Positions 24,801 to 37,685 of a stretch of DNA of 64,000 nucleotides are shown in pieces; position 1 is the first letter of the stretch, and each line of letters begins with the position of its first letter. The notes under the pieces were generated by a model. The model was not told where the DNA came from. It worked only from the letters and a program-made list of their open reading frames with translations, and did no database searches. This DNA is from Ceratodon purpureus. Lineage: Eukaryota; Streptophyta; Bryopsida; Pseudoditrichales; Ditrichaceae. The DNA lies in assembly GCA_014871385.1 (NCBI GenBank), contig CM026422.1, positions 15,859,917 through 15,923,916 of the forward strand. Direction: 5' to 3'. The translations under genes were made by a program, and so were the position numbers.

Positions 24801-27176
24801 AAGAGCTGGTTTTGTCTCCTTCAACACATGCTGGGCTGCTGCTGTTTGCGCCCAAACCCAGCAGAGCAGAGATCATACAAAATGGGTCACGGAGTGGGCT
24901 CCAGAGCCTCGAGATGTGTATTGGAAAAGTCTGTCTCTTGGTTACATGCAATTGAACGGCTGCCGGCTGATTGTGAACGTAATCGTAGTTGCTTTAATAA
25001 TCTTCTATTTTATCCCGGTCACATTTGTGCAGTCACTGGCAAATCTTGATACTCTTATCAAGTTCTTCCCATTTCTCAAGCCCATGATCCGCTGGTTAGT
25101 TCCCTTTCCCAATCTTAGTTATTGAAAACTGATTATCGGTCAAGTTCTTAAGTGACTATAGGTGGCCAGAACCAACTACAAGGGTTGGTAAAGTCACTCA
25201 AGTGCTATCAAGAAGGATTGCCCACATCTTTTATGCTCGCTAAATTCTTTGAAAATCCAAGATACATTCCTGTCCATGTATGATAGCTTCAGGAGAGCCA
25301 GTCGATCAGCGAAGCTCTTATTGAGTTCGTCGCGTAGGAAAATTACAATGCTTAATTATTTTTCATTCTAATGCATCGAAGTCTGGCTTCTAACTTTGAT
25401 GATCTTATTTCCGCAGGAACATCGTCAGGTCCTTTTTTCAAGGATATCTTCCAGGACTTCTCCTGAGAATTTTTAATGTATTTTGCCTACCTCCACTGTT
25501 GAGAATACTTACAAAGTGTGAAGGTCATGCATCCTATTCAAAAATTGACAAGTATTCGGCTCTGAAGTACTACGTTTTCATGGTTGTCAACGTGTTTTTT
25601 GGTAATGTCCTCATTGGATCTCTATTAGAGCAGTTGAAGCAGTATGTTGCGGCACCCACAACGTAAGGAAGACCTTCCTTCAAAGCCATTTATTTCAACA
25701 CATCTCATTTTGATATGTCTATAGACGACACATGACGCTATAGGATGATTGACTAATCTGAAAACCATCACAATTTGTGTTTCTGGGAATGCTCATTTTC
25801 TACAAAACTCTCGATTTCATCTTTTCTACTGCAAAATGATGTGTCCTTTGTTTTTGGAATTATGTGATCAGAATACCTAAAGCTTTCGGAATCTCCATTC
25901 CTATGAAGGCTACCTTTTTCATGACTTACATTATGGTGGATGGATGGGCAAACAATGCTGCTGAAGTTTGTCGGTTTTGGCCGCTGTTACGGTATCGTGT
26001 GAGAAACTGCTTCGTGCATACCGAGAAAGATCGAATGAGGATTCTGCCAGCTTCTCCACCGGATTACACAGTTACCCTGACTCGATTGAGTCTGTACTTT
26101 CTGCTTGGCCTTGTCTATGCAGTCATCTCGCCGCTTATTTTGATATTCCTGTGTGCATTTTTCGTCTCCGGCTACTTTGTGTACCTAAATCAGGTGAGCA
26201 CATGTGAAGCTTTCATATTTTCATTGAATCTTGACTAGGTGCAATTTTCATGATGTACGTCATCGTTCCTATTTTCGAAAGGGATGACATACCAGGCTCA
26301 GCATTTTGCCATTTCGAACATAAATTTAATGTGTAGTGGATAAAGCTAAATCTTGAAAGGAATATATGCAAAACTTACATTCGTGGGTATGTTACCATCT
26401 CACGATCGGGGTGATATTGAATTGTGTGCAGATTATCAATGTGTATGAGCCCAGATATGAACGAGCAGCTTCATACTGGCCGTTTATCCATCGAAACATC
26501 ATTCTTGCACTTATTATTAAGCATATCACCCTTATGGGCTTATTTTCTTTAAAGCGTGCATTTTCTGCGCTGCTACTGCTTCCACTTCCCGTTCTCACCG
26601 TTATCTTCCATGTCTACTGTGGCCAGAGGTTTTGGCCAGCCTTCAGGAACTACCCTCTAGAGGTAAATCACTTTCCTCTTCAGTTCTATCATTGTGTTCT
26701 CATTGTGTCACTTCGATAACTTACATACATACAACCTATCTACATCGGAAGAGTGCAACCCGCTGAGCTTATGAAGTCGACGAAATCCCTTGATGCAGGA
26801 TGCGAAGTGCAAGGATAAGATGAACGGTAGCATCGACATTGAGGACATGTTGAAGACGGCATACTTGCATCCTGCAATCCGGTTAGCTTCTGTGGATGCT
26901 GATAGTGAATACCCAGACACAATAAGAGATGGCACCGCTCCACGCGGGGCGCATTCTCGACGATCTGAGGCTCCTAGTAACGATCACGTCACAGTCGACT
27001 TGCTCTCAGAGAAACTATCTGTTACAAACCCTGATATAAGTTCAATACACATCAATCCGGAGGACAATGACTTCAATAATGGTTCACACGGAACGTCTAA
27101 CCATGCACATGAGGATGACTTTTCTACCAAGTTTATGGAGCCTGGTGACCCCCTCTCAAGAGGAAGAACCCATTGA
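21845..27176 (+). CDS. OSCA/CSC1-family mechano/osmosensitive cation channel
   Basis: Eleven exons keep frame and encode 820 aa: 21845-22185, 22434-22595, 23150-23285, 23459-23560, 24050-24172, 24322-24402, 24754-25094, 25417-25662, 25872-26193, 26432-26662, 26799-27176. The order is an N-terminal membrane segment (about 10-32), two more after 'GLKVFLPLTLWGFVVL' and 'RLWAHLLASYLYTIWTCVLLY', a cytosolic domain starting 'VLVRHVPEDNS', and the 7-TM channel region. The channel region includes 'MKATFFMTYIMVDGWA', characteristic of OSCA1/2-type proteins. These dimeric plasma- or organelle-membrane channels pass Ca2+ and other cations when membrane tension rises. The C-terminal ~125 residues (exon 11) form a polar, Asp/Asn/Ser-rich tail that is probably regulatory. 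All junctions have GT-AG ends. Clade placement within OSCA needs a tree. Confidence 0.93.
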
Positions 27177-28425
27177 TGAGTAAGTTCCAAAACTTGGTCA
27201 TTTTCTGCGAGGAATGAGTTATGCGGTGAACTTCCTGAAGACCAACAATTAAACTTTAGGTTTAAGTCCAAGTTTTCTAGAACAACTATGTTATGTACCA
27301 TAGATGTACGTGGCGCAAAAGTGTCAAGTGATATTCCTCCTGGACATAAATTCCTCGGAGCTGAAGGATATGTCACACTGCTAAATGGATGACCAAAACT
27401 TGTGGAAGAGAAAGAGCCGCGCTGGTGATTGCGAGCTGGTCCAGCTAGGATATGTCGGAGAGGAAGGCAACGTCCTGACCTGAGGACATGACAGAATCCC
27501 ATACCCACGGAGATCACCTACGGAAGCCCTAAAAGTGTAATTTGAAGTGGAAGTCGATTGTGTAGAGACCTTTCTCCTAAGTGAGCGTGAATCAAGGTGC
27601 AGTTGCAAGCAACTTCACATTGGCTGCAAGCAACTTTACCTTGAACAGTAGAACAGTAATTAGCTTGAATCAAGGTGAAGTTGCTTGCAGCCAGTGTGCC
27701 GAAGTTCTCAAGATACACTGATCATTTTAGGCTAAGTGCTGCAGTAGTACAGGGACATGTGCACATGAGCATGATTCTGTGGAGAATTGCGCTCCGGGCC
27801 AATTCTTCCTGGAGACTCGTTCAGCTAATTCAAAAGAACTTAGTCGGCACGAATCTGGACTGCTTGCCGACTCACTTGCCTAGTAAGTTCGCAATTGTCT
27901 GTACACCGAAGCTTCCTGCAGAATTACATTTTTAATAAGTTCAAATTGTCTGTACAACTGAGGGGTCTTCTTCCTCGAGCTTCTCGCTGGATCTCTAATC
28001 TGGGACAACGTTGCAAAATGTTTAGGACCTTCGTGGGGACGGTGAGAAGAGCGACTGAAGCTGGGGACACTTGAATCTCTCTTACAGACAAGTTGATTTT
28101 TGTCTCGATACACGGTACCCTCATGTCTGTTTGACAGCCCTCACTTCATTGCACCCTTTGCTTCTAGTTCTGTGTTCCCAGAGGCGGAAGTCTAGTCTTT
28201 AATCCAGTACTGGTTCTGAAGGAGCAGTCAATTTACGGAATTCGAAGCAGAAAGAGCTATTCACATTTTTGTCAACAAATGGTACCGACACTTGAACTAA
28301 GTGGCGCTGAACAAAATGCTAATTAGAATGATATGATGCAGGTTCCGAATTGAAGGAGGTAGTGACTCTACAGACGTGCCGTGCGCTGGAAGTGGTAGTT
28401 GTATGATCCCGAGTCACCAGTCGCA
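27177..28425. other. Intergenic region between OSCA and the small membrane protein
   Basis: No protein gene is supported. It contains the 29-bp hairpin at 27616-27698 and a short local duplication ('gcaattgtctgtaca' / 'caaattgtctgtaca') at about 27890-27955. Confidence 0.45.
27616..27698 (+). repeat. Hairpin: 29-bp stem, 25-nt loop
   Basis: Arms 27616-27644 and 27670-27698 are reverse complements except at two positions. Both exceptions would be G-U wobbles in the plus-strand RNA, so that transcript could pair fully. The core arm words are 'ggctgcaagcaactt' and 'aagttgcttgcagcc'. It lies about 440 bp downstream of the OSCA stop codon. Confidence 0.7.
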
Positions 28426-29058
28426 ATGTCGTCCAATCGTGAATTAGTACCTTATGGCTCACAAAGACGAAACAGAACTCATGCGGAGCGAAGCGGAGAG
28501 CCGCGAAACACAAAGAACTTTGCCCTTGTAAATTGGGGTGGCAGCTCTGAAGATGACGGGTACATCAGCTTGGCATCTGAGGTGGTTCAAAGTTGTGAGC
28601 GGATTATCCTCGATGCTCGTCCCGACGTCTTCCTCACTCTTCGGTTTGTCGCTCAGTTTGCCTCAATTGTTCTCGTCATAGCTATTGTGGGATATTGTCT
28701 TGTACAAATCGTACCCCACTTAGTCTTCTTATTGTCACGCATTTTAGTTGACCTCCCTCTAGGCATTTTGAGTGCTCTCTGCGGCCTTGTAGCCCCACTT
28801 CTGGATCTTGTGTTCGTGCGACTGCCGCTTGCCATTGGACATGGAGTCCTCTGGGTGGTCACCTCGTTATTCTCTGGGGTTGGGTGGGTGCTCTTTGGTA
28901 TTCTCTACGTAATCACCTCATTGCTCTCTGGAGTTTTATGGGCGCTCCTTGGTATTGTCTATGTGATTACCTCAGTGCTCTCTGGAGTCTTGTGGGTGAT
29001 TAGCTCGGTGCTTTATGTCATCAAGTACTGTGTCAGTTTGCCTCTCGGCTTCCTGTAG
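28426..29058 (+). CDS. Small multi-pass membrane protein built from 18-residue repeats, unknown function
   Basis: One uninterrupted frame of 210 aa runs from ATG 28426. Two in-frame codons further upstream are non-ATG, so this is the first usable start. Residues 1-65 are polar and basic-to-acidic (likely cytosolic), and the rest is almost wholly hydrophobic. The C-terminal part carries three tandem 18-residue units (54 bp each, 28861-29022) of the form TSxLSGVLWxxxGIxYVI, with a partial unit before them. The first unit contains Phe/Gly variants. I do not recognise the family. The repetitive Gly-Val-Leu-Trp pattern could pack as short hairpin helices or span the membrane. It lies 1.25 kb downstream of the OSCA gene on the same strand. 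Confidence 0.7.
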   Translation: MSSNRELVPYGSQRRNRTHAERSGEPRNTKNFALVNWGGSSEDDGYISLASEVVQSCERIILDARPDVFLTLRFVAQFASIVLVIAIVGYCLVQIVPHLVFLLSRILVDLPLGILSALCGLVAPLLDLVFVRLPLAIGHGVLWVVTSLFSGVGWVLFGILYVITSLLSGVLWALLGIVYVITSVLSGVLWVISSVLYVIKYCVSLPLGFL

Positions 29059-31750
29059 AATTGTTGCGACAGTTCTAGGATTTTGACAAGAGAATATTCC
29101 ACAGATATTACCAGGCCAATTCTGATGTGAGAGTTGAAAGCATTTAGGACCTTCATGATGTATTCCTTGAAAGTTTATTTTCAATATATCAGATCATTGC
29201 ATTGAAGTTAAGGTTTGAGTGTTTTTTAGTTTTTGGACAGTTGTGTTGGTTTTGGATCAATTGGTGGGAGAGTGAGAAGTGAGGGTGTGGGTTTGGAAAT
29301 ATGGATGGAGTCAATAAATGGATGCAAGTGTATGAGCGATGACAGGCTTGTTCAAGCAAATTCTTGAGTTTGCGGGCAGCCTACTTAGCTAAGGGCAAGG
29401 ATTAGCATGCTCAGTCTGTAGAGCTGATGAGCTGATGAGCTGATGGTGAATAGCAATCAAATGTGAGCTGATAGCGTTGTTTTCAAAGAATCGATTAGTA
29501 TATCAATTAGGATAACAACGCCAATGTTCTTGAATGGATGTATATTCGGATTGTTCATCTAAGTTTTATCAGAGCATTTTCGTCAGGACCTGTTCCTGTC
29601 TCCTTTGAAAGCTCCTTTGTCCAACTCCACAGTGCACAATCCAGTTACCTTGGTACATTATTAGGAACGGAGTGTCATGAGTATGGTGGTAGGTGACTGA
29701 TGGATAATGTGTACAGAAATGAGTCAGCCTACTAAAGAGTCTGCAAGTATTTATCTCAGTAATTCATAAGAGAACCATACTTAGTCTTTTTTAGATCTGA
29801 TATATTAATAAATTTCAACTTCTCACTCCAAATTCTATGTGCACATATTTTATCCATTCTTGCAAGTATGTTGCAAGGCTCAAACTAACAGGAATACCAT
29901 CTTGTACCTTACAGCAAACTGATATTATTCAGTTCTCATTCATGCTTCTAGTATCTTATTCCTGAAAACATATAGGAAAACTATAGAATTTGAATTCAAC
30001 ACATGATAAAGTTGAAATTATTGAAACGCTATTTGACATCGATACAAGTATGCTTGGTTGTCCAAAGGCAGTAAAACCTTCAACCTATCAAATGAATGAA
30101 TGTGCCACCCAAGCGGCACAACTTCACCTAGATGCTGTGGAGTACTACAACCCCCATGCCCCAGATCCGGTGCAAATCTCATACAACACCTGCATATTAC
30201 AACCTCAATCATCTCTCCATCAAGTTTGCAAGAAACTCACATGCCGGTAGCTACCCACAAACGCAACGCCGCTGTACAACAACCATGCACATCGCACTGT
30301 TCACCGAAGCAGATCACCACAAACACGCTGAAAACAACAGACCACTTCTCGCCGTGTGATGTAATCCCCAACCCATCCCATTCACCTCCATCAAGTCACC
30401 AACTCCGAAACTTCCATTCACGACAATCCAACACCAGCCCAACCCACTTTGATCATCTTAGTTTGAAGTTTGTTACAGTACCTACTAATTGCTCCCCACA
30501 CTGTAGTAGGTACAGTAACTTGTGAAAACTCCAAACCTTGGTCCCAATCCTGTCAACACTTTTAAGCAAGAGATCTCTTCTCCTTGCGCCACATACCACT
30601 CCGAAATTGTCCAGCCCAGATAAGTCCGGATAGGTGTCAAATTTTCCATCTGTGGGACCGGAAACACACCCCGAAAAACCAGAAGTTCCGGTCGGTAGAA
30701 TCCCCAAAAAGGCTATTGTATGTGCCCTGATGAGGCATGCAATCTGCCTCTCTGGGAGTAGGTGATGGCTAGACTCTAGAGGAGCCCCATTAAACTAAAG
30801 TCCAATCTTTGGGTCAGCTTGAGCTGCTTCCAGTGGAAGGTTCTAATTTTCTGTCAGGAGTGGCGTTGCTATTATGATGGCTTTTTCTGTGAAGTTGGCG
30901 AAGGAAGTCTTGTGTCAATAAGTGAGCACACGGGTAACTGCTTGTTGAAGTTCTCTATCGGTCTTACCTACCTGGGTTTTGGGTCCATGGAGTTCAGGTG
31001 GTGAGAGATCGGAAGGGGTTTAAGAGAGTTGCCAAAAGTGGAGACAATTGGTAGAGAACGTGGATTTGAGGTTTGGACAATTTGGGTTTTTGTTGGAGTT
31101 GGGGGATCGTTGTTGTGGAGCTAGACTTCATGTGAGGGTGGATTGGGATTGCGAAGTGTAGCTCTGGAAGGGCATTCTGTTTGCAGTGTAGGAGAAGAGG
31201 AGCTGTTTTTGCAGATTTTTCGTAGTTGTTTTTGTTTTGTTGATCCTTCGGGTGAAGTCAGGATTGTGAGCTCTCTCTGTGTGCATTAGAAACCAAAGCA
31301 CAATCTGGTGGATTTGTGCATTCAGGAATGAATTGCAAAAATCCTAGAGAGTATCGTCATTGTGCTTCTAGAGAGGGAAGCGCTTTTGGAAGTGGAGCAG
31401 TATGTACATTTCTTTTTTATTTGTCCTTGATTTATGTGTACATTGCGCATAATTGAGCAATAGCTGTTCACTTTTCAAACGGCCATCTGGTGCAATTGCT
31501 TTGGAAAACTGAAACAGAGAGGAAGAGAATCTAGTTGACATTTTCTGCAATGCACAGGAGCCTGTGTGGGTGGATCATCTTTTCCTCTTAAATTTGGATA
31601 TAATTATTGTCAAGTTGCGAATACAGGGATAGCGCATGTGGGTGCTACACTTGAGATTTAATGCCGGCACAATTGTGAGTTAGAATTTGTCAAGAAGCCG
31701 ATGTAGTTTAGTTGGCGATATCAACAGATACAGGAAAGAGTGGTTTAAAC
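29059..31750. other. Intergenic DNA between the membrane-protein gene and the GT77 gene
   Basis: No gene is convincing. A 16-bp inverted repeat (arms 30472-30487 and 30504-30519, one mismatch, 16-nt loop) is visible. His/Pro/Ser-rich frames at 29990-30525 overlap one another and have no family signature. Confidence 0.4.
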
Positions 31751-33646
31751 ATGGCTGCGTTGAAGATGAGAGTGAGCCAAATTCTCATCATTGCTGTAGC
31801 ATCAGCATTGCTGGGCTTGCCATATGTATTTCTGTACCGAAAACCATCGGTCCAGCATATGCTTTCCAATTTCAGCAGCTCGCTTCTCCAGCCCTATGAA
31901 CATATGGTGAGTTCCGATTTTCATCCCTACTTTCTAAGTTAACTGCTGCGTCCATTTCAGTGTTCAGGTCGCTTCAAATTAGGGTACCTTACCTTGTTAA
32001 ATTATTTCTTGTCTACCAGATAACGAGGGAGCATAACACGGAGTTGCAATATATTTTATCCCGAGCTGCAATGCCAAACAAGACCGTCATTATCACAACA
32101 CTCAACGAGGCATGGGCAGCGAAGGGCACCATGATAGACCTCTTTCTGCTGAGCTTCCGGAGGGGAAAAAACATTGAGCATCTGCTTGAGCACTTGGTGA
32201 TTGTCACCCTTGACCGGAAGGCGCATGAGCGGTGCTTGCAGCTGCACCCCTACTGCTTCATATTAGAGACACCGGGGGTTGATTTTGCAGGGGAGAAGAG
32301 CTTCATGAGTGAGGATTACTTGAAGATGATGTGGAGGAGAATCAGATTCTTGGGAGATGTTCTAGAGATGGGGTACAGCTTTGTATTTTCGGTCAGTTCA
32401 TCTATCTCCTTCATGCTATTTCGGCAACAGAAAATATTATCAGAGCTGAATGAGATTGTTAAGCAAGTGATAAAAGAGTAGTATTGAACTATCAACTTAT
32501 GGTTGTACTGTCTAGGTGTCGATCTATTTCTGTTTTCAATCTGATTGTGAATGTTAGCATCCTCTGTTTGCTCCAAAGTTGGATCCAAATGATACCCACT
32601 TAAAGGCACCTTAGATGATGAAGATCTTATGACGTAAATATTAATAGTGTTGTTATGAGCACAGCTGAACTGCTGTAATGTTTCCTGGTGGCTTGACAGA
32701 GCGCATTGTGTTGTTGTATTCTACAGGATGCAGACGTTCTGTGGGTTCGTGACCCCTTCCCAAATTTTGCCAAAGACAGTGATTTTCAGATTGCATGCGA
32801 CAAGTACATAGGCGGACCTTATGACGTGGGGATGAATGCACCAAATGGAGGCTTTCTCTACGTTCGGTCCAACGAACACACCATTGCAATGTACAGGTAT
32901 TGGTACGCTGCCAGGCTGAGGGTCCCTGGAAAACATGACCAAGACGTTCTCAGTGTTGTGCTGCAAGAGAAGAGCTTCGGCCGCTTGGGAGTCAAGATCC
33001 GGTTTCTGGAAACGCTTTACTTCTCAGGCTTTTGTCAGGTATAGTAGTCAGCCCTCTCTTTAAAACACCAGGTCACTCATCTTCTTTACTCATTGCTGCC
33101 GCTTGCAATCATCCAACATACAACCTGTCAAATGAGCACAATGCAGAACAAAACACCGAAGCTCAAAATTTCCTCCACTTGACCTTAACCATAAAGAGGA
33201 TGATTATGTTCTTGACACTAGACGGTGGTATTCCACTAAGTTTTATGCTACAACGTTTTTTATCATACACTATACGCATAGTGCAAATTTTCTTCTTGCC
33301 GAATTGGTCACACATACATGAAAACATCCTCAAAAATCTTTTCACATCGGTATTATAATGGAAAGGTATGTGAAAAATTTTGAATGCCATTAATGTGTGC
33401 TCTTTTGGCTGTGTGAAGATGAGCAAGGACATGAAGCGGGTAGTGACCATTCACGCCAACTGTTGCAAAGGCGGCTTGAGCAACAAACTGAAGGACCTCC
33501 AACTTGCACTTGATGACTGGCGTTCATACAATGGGCTTCTACCAAGTAACCAGGATACCAGATCCAACACAAACCCACATTGGCGTGTTCCGTTATCATG
33601 TCGTCGTTCAAAGTGGATGTGGTGGAGGAGACATAAACTGTTATAA
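31751..33646 (+). CDS. GT77-family nucleotide-diphospho-sugar transferase (DUF271)
   Basis: Four exons (31751-31906, 32020-32391, 32727-33038, 33419-33646), all phase 0, give 355 aa. An N-terminal signal anchor (about residues 8-26, 'ILIIAVASALLGLPYVFLY') indicates a Golgi type II protein. The catalytic domain includes 'TVIITTLNEAWA', 'LVIVTLDRKAHERC' and 'DADVLWVRDPFPNF', where the DxD motif binds metal and nucleotide-sugar. It also has 'GFLYVRSN', 'KHDQDV' and the closing 'MHANCC'-type block (here 'IHANCCKGGLSNKLKDL'). Plant GT77 members act on cell-wall polymers and glycoproteins such as extensins, arabinogalactan proteins and rhamnogalacturonan II. The sugar and acceptor cannot be told from sequence. 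The tail after 'LDDWRSYNGLL' is short and basic, and possibly divergent. The length suits the At4g15970-like subgroup. Confidence 0.93.
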
Positions 33647-33649
33647 CAC

Positions 33650-36600
33650 AATTTTGTAGCATACCTGTATAACTCAGTTGCAGTTCAAAAATTAAAATTA
33701 AAATTAAAACCAGATAGATACTTCACAGAAGCCTTTAAGAATGGAGTGGATCATCTCCATTCCACTAATATTGCCATTTCATGGTTATCTCACACTGCTA
33801 TCTCTCCAACATATTTGGCGGCCTGGCACTATGATAAAACAGTCTATCTGTTTACAGGATTTTTTTCCTTTCGAACTACTTGTCTGGGAGAGAGGCACCA
33901 TGCAAAGTGTAGACCAATTTCAAGTGCACAAGAATGTGTCCTCTGGTTGCTTTCAAGCTTGTTCATGTGAACTTGAACTGGTTGTTGATATTTGGAGTTT
34001 CCGCTACTGGTATGTGAAGCCAAATACAAAGTGCCCTGGCTTGTTCGGGCCTGGTTCACAACGGTGTATTTTCCACTTGCAATGTAATTATCACCATTTG
34101 ACTCAAAATATGTATATAAATACTAAGTGCCATACTATACCTATATTTGGTTCTTGTTGGATTTATAATGTATATTCATGAGTCATTACAATAGGGTGTC
34201 AGAGTGTGGGATACAACAGTTCCCTCTACTGTAGCAAAACTCCCTTTCTTGCAGCAAAATCTCCTCTAAGGTAGGAAAATTCTCTCTTAATGTAGCAAGA
34301 TTTTCTATATTTAAGCATAACTCTATTCGTGAAATAGAGTTGGAAGGTGAGTTAGAATGCATGTGTGATTCAGCAAACTTTATCACCTTTCCATAGAGGA
34401 ATAGTTAGCAATGCAAACCCTGATAGTCTTTATGTGAAAATTAAAAATTAGGCACCCATTGAAGACATCACCATTAGAGAATGAAATTTCAAGCCTTTTC
34501 CCAAATTAGTATTACCTATGTTTCCTCCATTGAGGTTGTAATAATTTCAAACTTTCCCTAGCTTGTCTCATCCATAAAAAGAGACCAAAAACTGACAAAA
34601 TTGGAGACCTTCTCCTAGTTAAATGGCAATGGAGTTGTAATAAAAATACACAAAGGTCACACAAACATAGAGAATATGTATTAAAAATCAAATCCTTTGG
34701 AAGTGTATTGAATTTATGAGGTCCAAAAACCAAAAATGCCAATAATTGATGAATAGTTGCTTATGTAATTGTCCCTAGCTAGCTCCCAAAAAAACCAACA
34801 TCAAAAAACAATGATAGTTAGAGGATTGATAGGCCAATGAGGGGATACTAACAGCAAAAGGGAGTGAAAAATTAGTACCATCATAATCAGTTAATGGAGG
34901 CCTAGTTTTGTCAGTAGGTGATCCTTCTCAAATTAAATTGGTCCCTTAGCGTTACAATCATATAGATCAATATTGTCGCTCTCTATCATTCCATAAAACG
35001 TCTTGCTTTACAACCACATGTTGGAAAGTCACCAACACCTTCCAAAGCACTTGGTTACCGTAAGCAATTAGTAGCTTGGGCATTGTTTTGCTTTATAATT
35101 GATTAAAGTGCAAAAGGCGCTTAGGCAATTTGGGAAATAATATCTCAAAGTTAGGTAATTTTGAATTATAGTTAAATATGAGTTATGCATTCATCCAATT
35201 TCATAAATATTTAGGATTGCTTTCAATAGAGATGGCCCCTACTTCTACCTTTAACTTTACTCGAATTGCTTTCATTAGTAACCTTAAGCAGACATATTGT
35301 TGTGTGCTATAGTTTAAAGTCTGTAGAACATATTTGATACCATTTTGCTAATTTTGCCACATACCACTTGAATTTGTGTAATTTTTGGTAGTACCATAAT
35401 TTTATTTTTTATTTTTTTCCGGACAAACAGAGTCAAGAATTTCCTAGAAAATTTAGGTGGACTTTTAATTGACTATTTTCTACCTAAGCTTGTTAGTTGC
35501 CTACTGTATGTGTTTTGATCTTAGGAATCACCATTGTGCACAAAGAATACAAAAAAGAGAAAATATTTGCAGACCTTTATTTGTGTTTCAAAAGGTTGGA
35601 CATCATATTCATCAATTTGGCCATTCTTCATTAATTTAAATGTTTGAATTCTAAAATTCATTTACTTTATCTTACCAAAACACTACAAAATTGCATTTTT
35701 TTTTTTTTAATAGGAATATTGAAAAACCTCCTCTATATCTCCAATCGTTGAATTGTACCTCAGATTATTAAAACTACATGCTCTAAAAAATCCATGTAAT
35801 TTGACTCCATGAATTGGAAGATTACAAAGTTTGAAGTTTTTTTAAAAAAAAAATTATCCAACCCAAAGATAATTATTATAATTTGAATTATTTTGATGAC
35901 AAAATTTTAGCACTATACAAGGTCTAAATTCTATTCTATAAAAGGTAGAAGATGAAGAATTTGATAGCATTCAATGAGTACTAATGGAGTTCAATAAGAT
36001 CAAGACTCGAACAAATGTTATTATAATAATAGAATCCCATGAATTGCATGTAAGTGACTATGCATAGTACAACCATGTTGTATTCCGTTTGTTGTAGCAT
36101 GTATGTTTGAAATGTAGGATTTTAAGAGTGGCATTGTATGTCTTAAATTAAGATTTTGAAGACTATTGAAGTCAAGATTTGATTTCAAGAATGCACCTCA
36201 TTTTTGTATCCATATATGTAGACAAAATTATGATTAATTACATATTCCTCAAAGTATTAAAATAAATTCATTTTATTTTTAAAATTTATTTACATTATCA
36301 TCAAAAAAAATTTATCCAATTTATATTTCAAAATAAAATTTACTAATATGAGAATTGAAAACATGTCATTGTTTTTCAAGCTTGAAGGAGAAAATTCTAA
36401 TAAAACACATAGCTTCATCCTTCCACCGTTCTTGTTTAAAACTTCAATTGTTCATTGTGCAACAAACTCATCCTACTAAAGAATGTTAATGTAAAGAAAA
36501 ATATAGCCATCACACTTCTTTAACAATCTCTTCTAAATGTATCTATGTCTTATATCCTATCTCTTAATTCAACACAACAGCTCATATATTGCTTACCTTG

Positions 36601-36749
36601 AAACTTAATAATAGACTTAAAAAAAATTACCACTATTGTTGTAGGAGATTCGTATTCTAGAATGGATTAGTCTACTAACAAATATAAGGGTCTACAAAGA
36701 TATAATACAAAGAATGATATAAAATTAATAAAAAAATCAAACATAAAGT
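33650..36749. other. AT-rich gene-poor DNA
   Basis: No gene is supported. A degenerate ~20-bp tandem motif around 34225-34310 repeats 'gtagcaaaactccct / gcagcaaaatctcct / gtaggaaaattctct / gtagcaagattttct'. The rest is AT-rich with poly-T and poly-A runs. Confidence 0.5.
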
Positions 36750-37682
36750 TTAACCCCTAAAGGTTGTGGAAATCCAAAATGGCTCTCGGCTGTTTCAGGC
36801 AGCCTAGATGAAGGGGTTGAAAGTAATATTCTTACCCAGGAATTTTATTGGATGCTCCCTACACCGCAAGGTGTATGTGGCAAAATTTTCAAAGCCAAAT
36901 TTCACTTTTAGAACCTTCATCTAGAAATTTTAGGTTCAAGTTCAAGACGCGCAGTTTAAAATTAGGTTTTTTACAATTTCGTTTTTGGAAATGTGTTCAT
37001 AGCCTATCTATTACTCAAAATCGAAAGTGGCCTATGTCAAAAAGCTTACCAATTTTACAAGGGCAGCCTCAAAAAATTACAAAAACAATCTTCACAGTTT
37101 TTGGTAATTTTACAATTTTTTTTTCAAAATTTGTCAAAATTCGAGATTTAGGAATTTTTCAAATTTTTTTTACCCTATAATTCAAAAACGCATAGAAGTA
37201 ACTTTTAACCGTTCAATTTTTAAAAAAACCAAACACATTTGACGTGCTTCAAGTTTTACCATATTGTAGTTTTTGTACCTTCTTCTAGAAAATAATTGGT
37301 ATGAAGGCCATAAAAGCGTAATGAGACTCTAAAATTTTGCATGAGGTGCCCACCTTAGTTACCTACATGGAAAAAAATATGAGCAAAATGTTTGGGGTAA
37401 CAATCATCAAGTCTCCCTTGGCACCATTTAGAGTATGCCTTTCTCGCAAAGCCAAAAAAAATAAAACAATAAACCTTGAACATTATAATCTCACAAATGG
37501 TAAAGATCCAACCGTTGAAATTTGACATGGTATGAGTGCAGGTAGTTAGGTTTAAGATCTTACGGTTGAATGTACCAAAAAAGTAAAAAAATAAGAATCA
37601 TACTCCAACTTGTACAAGGTTGTCAAAAATCACAGTTTTTTGTTTTGGGGGTCCCAAAACGGCTTGAACCTTTAGGGGTTAA
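36750..37682 (+). mobile_element. Nonautonomous DNA transposon with TTAA target duplication, copy 1
   Basis: A 925-bp body (36754-37678) is flanked by TTAA on both sides (36750-36753, 37679-37682). It has perfect 12-bp terminal inverted repeats CCCCTAAAGGTT / AACCTTTAGGGG. A diverged copy lies in opposite orientation at 40341-41259. TTAA duplication with CCC-type ends is the signature of piggyBac-superfamily elements. No transposase is encoded. Weak peptide similarity between the two copies has mixed substitution types and does not support coding. Confidence 0.7.
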
Positions 37683-37685
37683 AGA

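Noticed and set aside
29990..30525. Overlapping plus-strand frames of 86 and 141 aa
   Set aside because: Mutually overlapping, Pro/Ser/His-rich and without family signature; likely chance.
37337..37525. Peptide conserved between the two inverted TTAA elements
   Set aside because: Substitutions between copies are spread over all codon positions, and both have stops in the surrounding frame; the similarity is DNA-level repeat homology.
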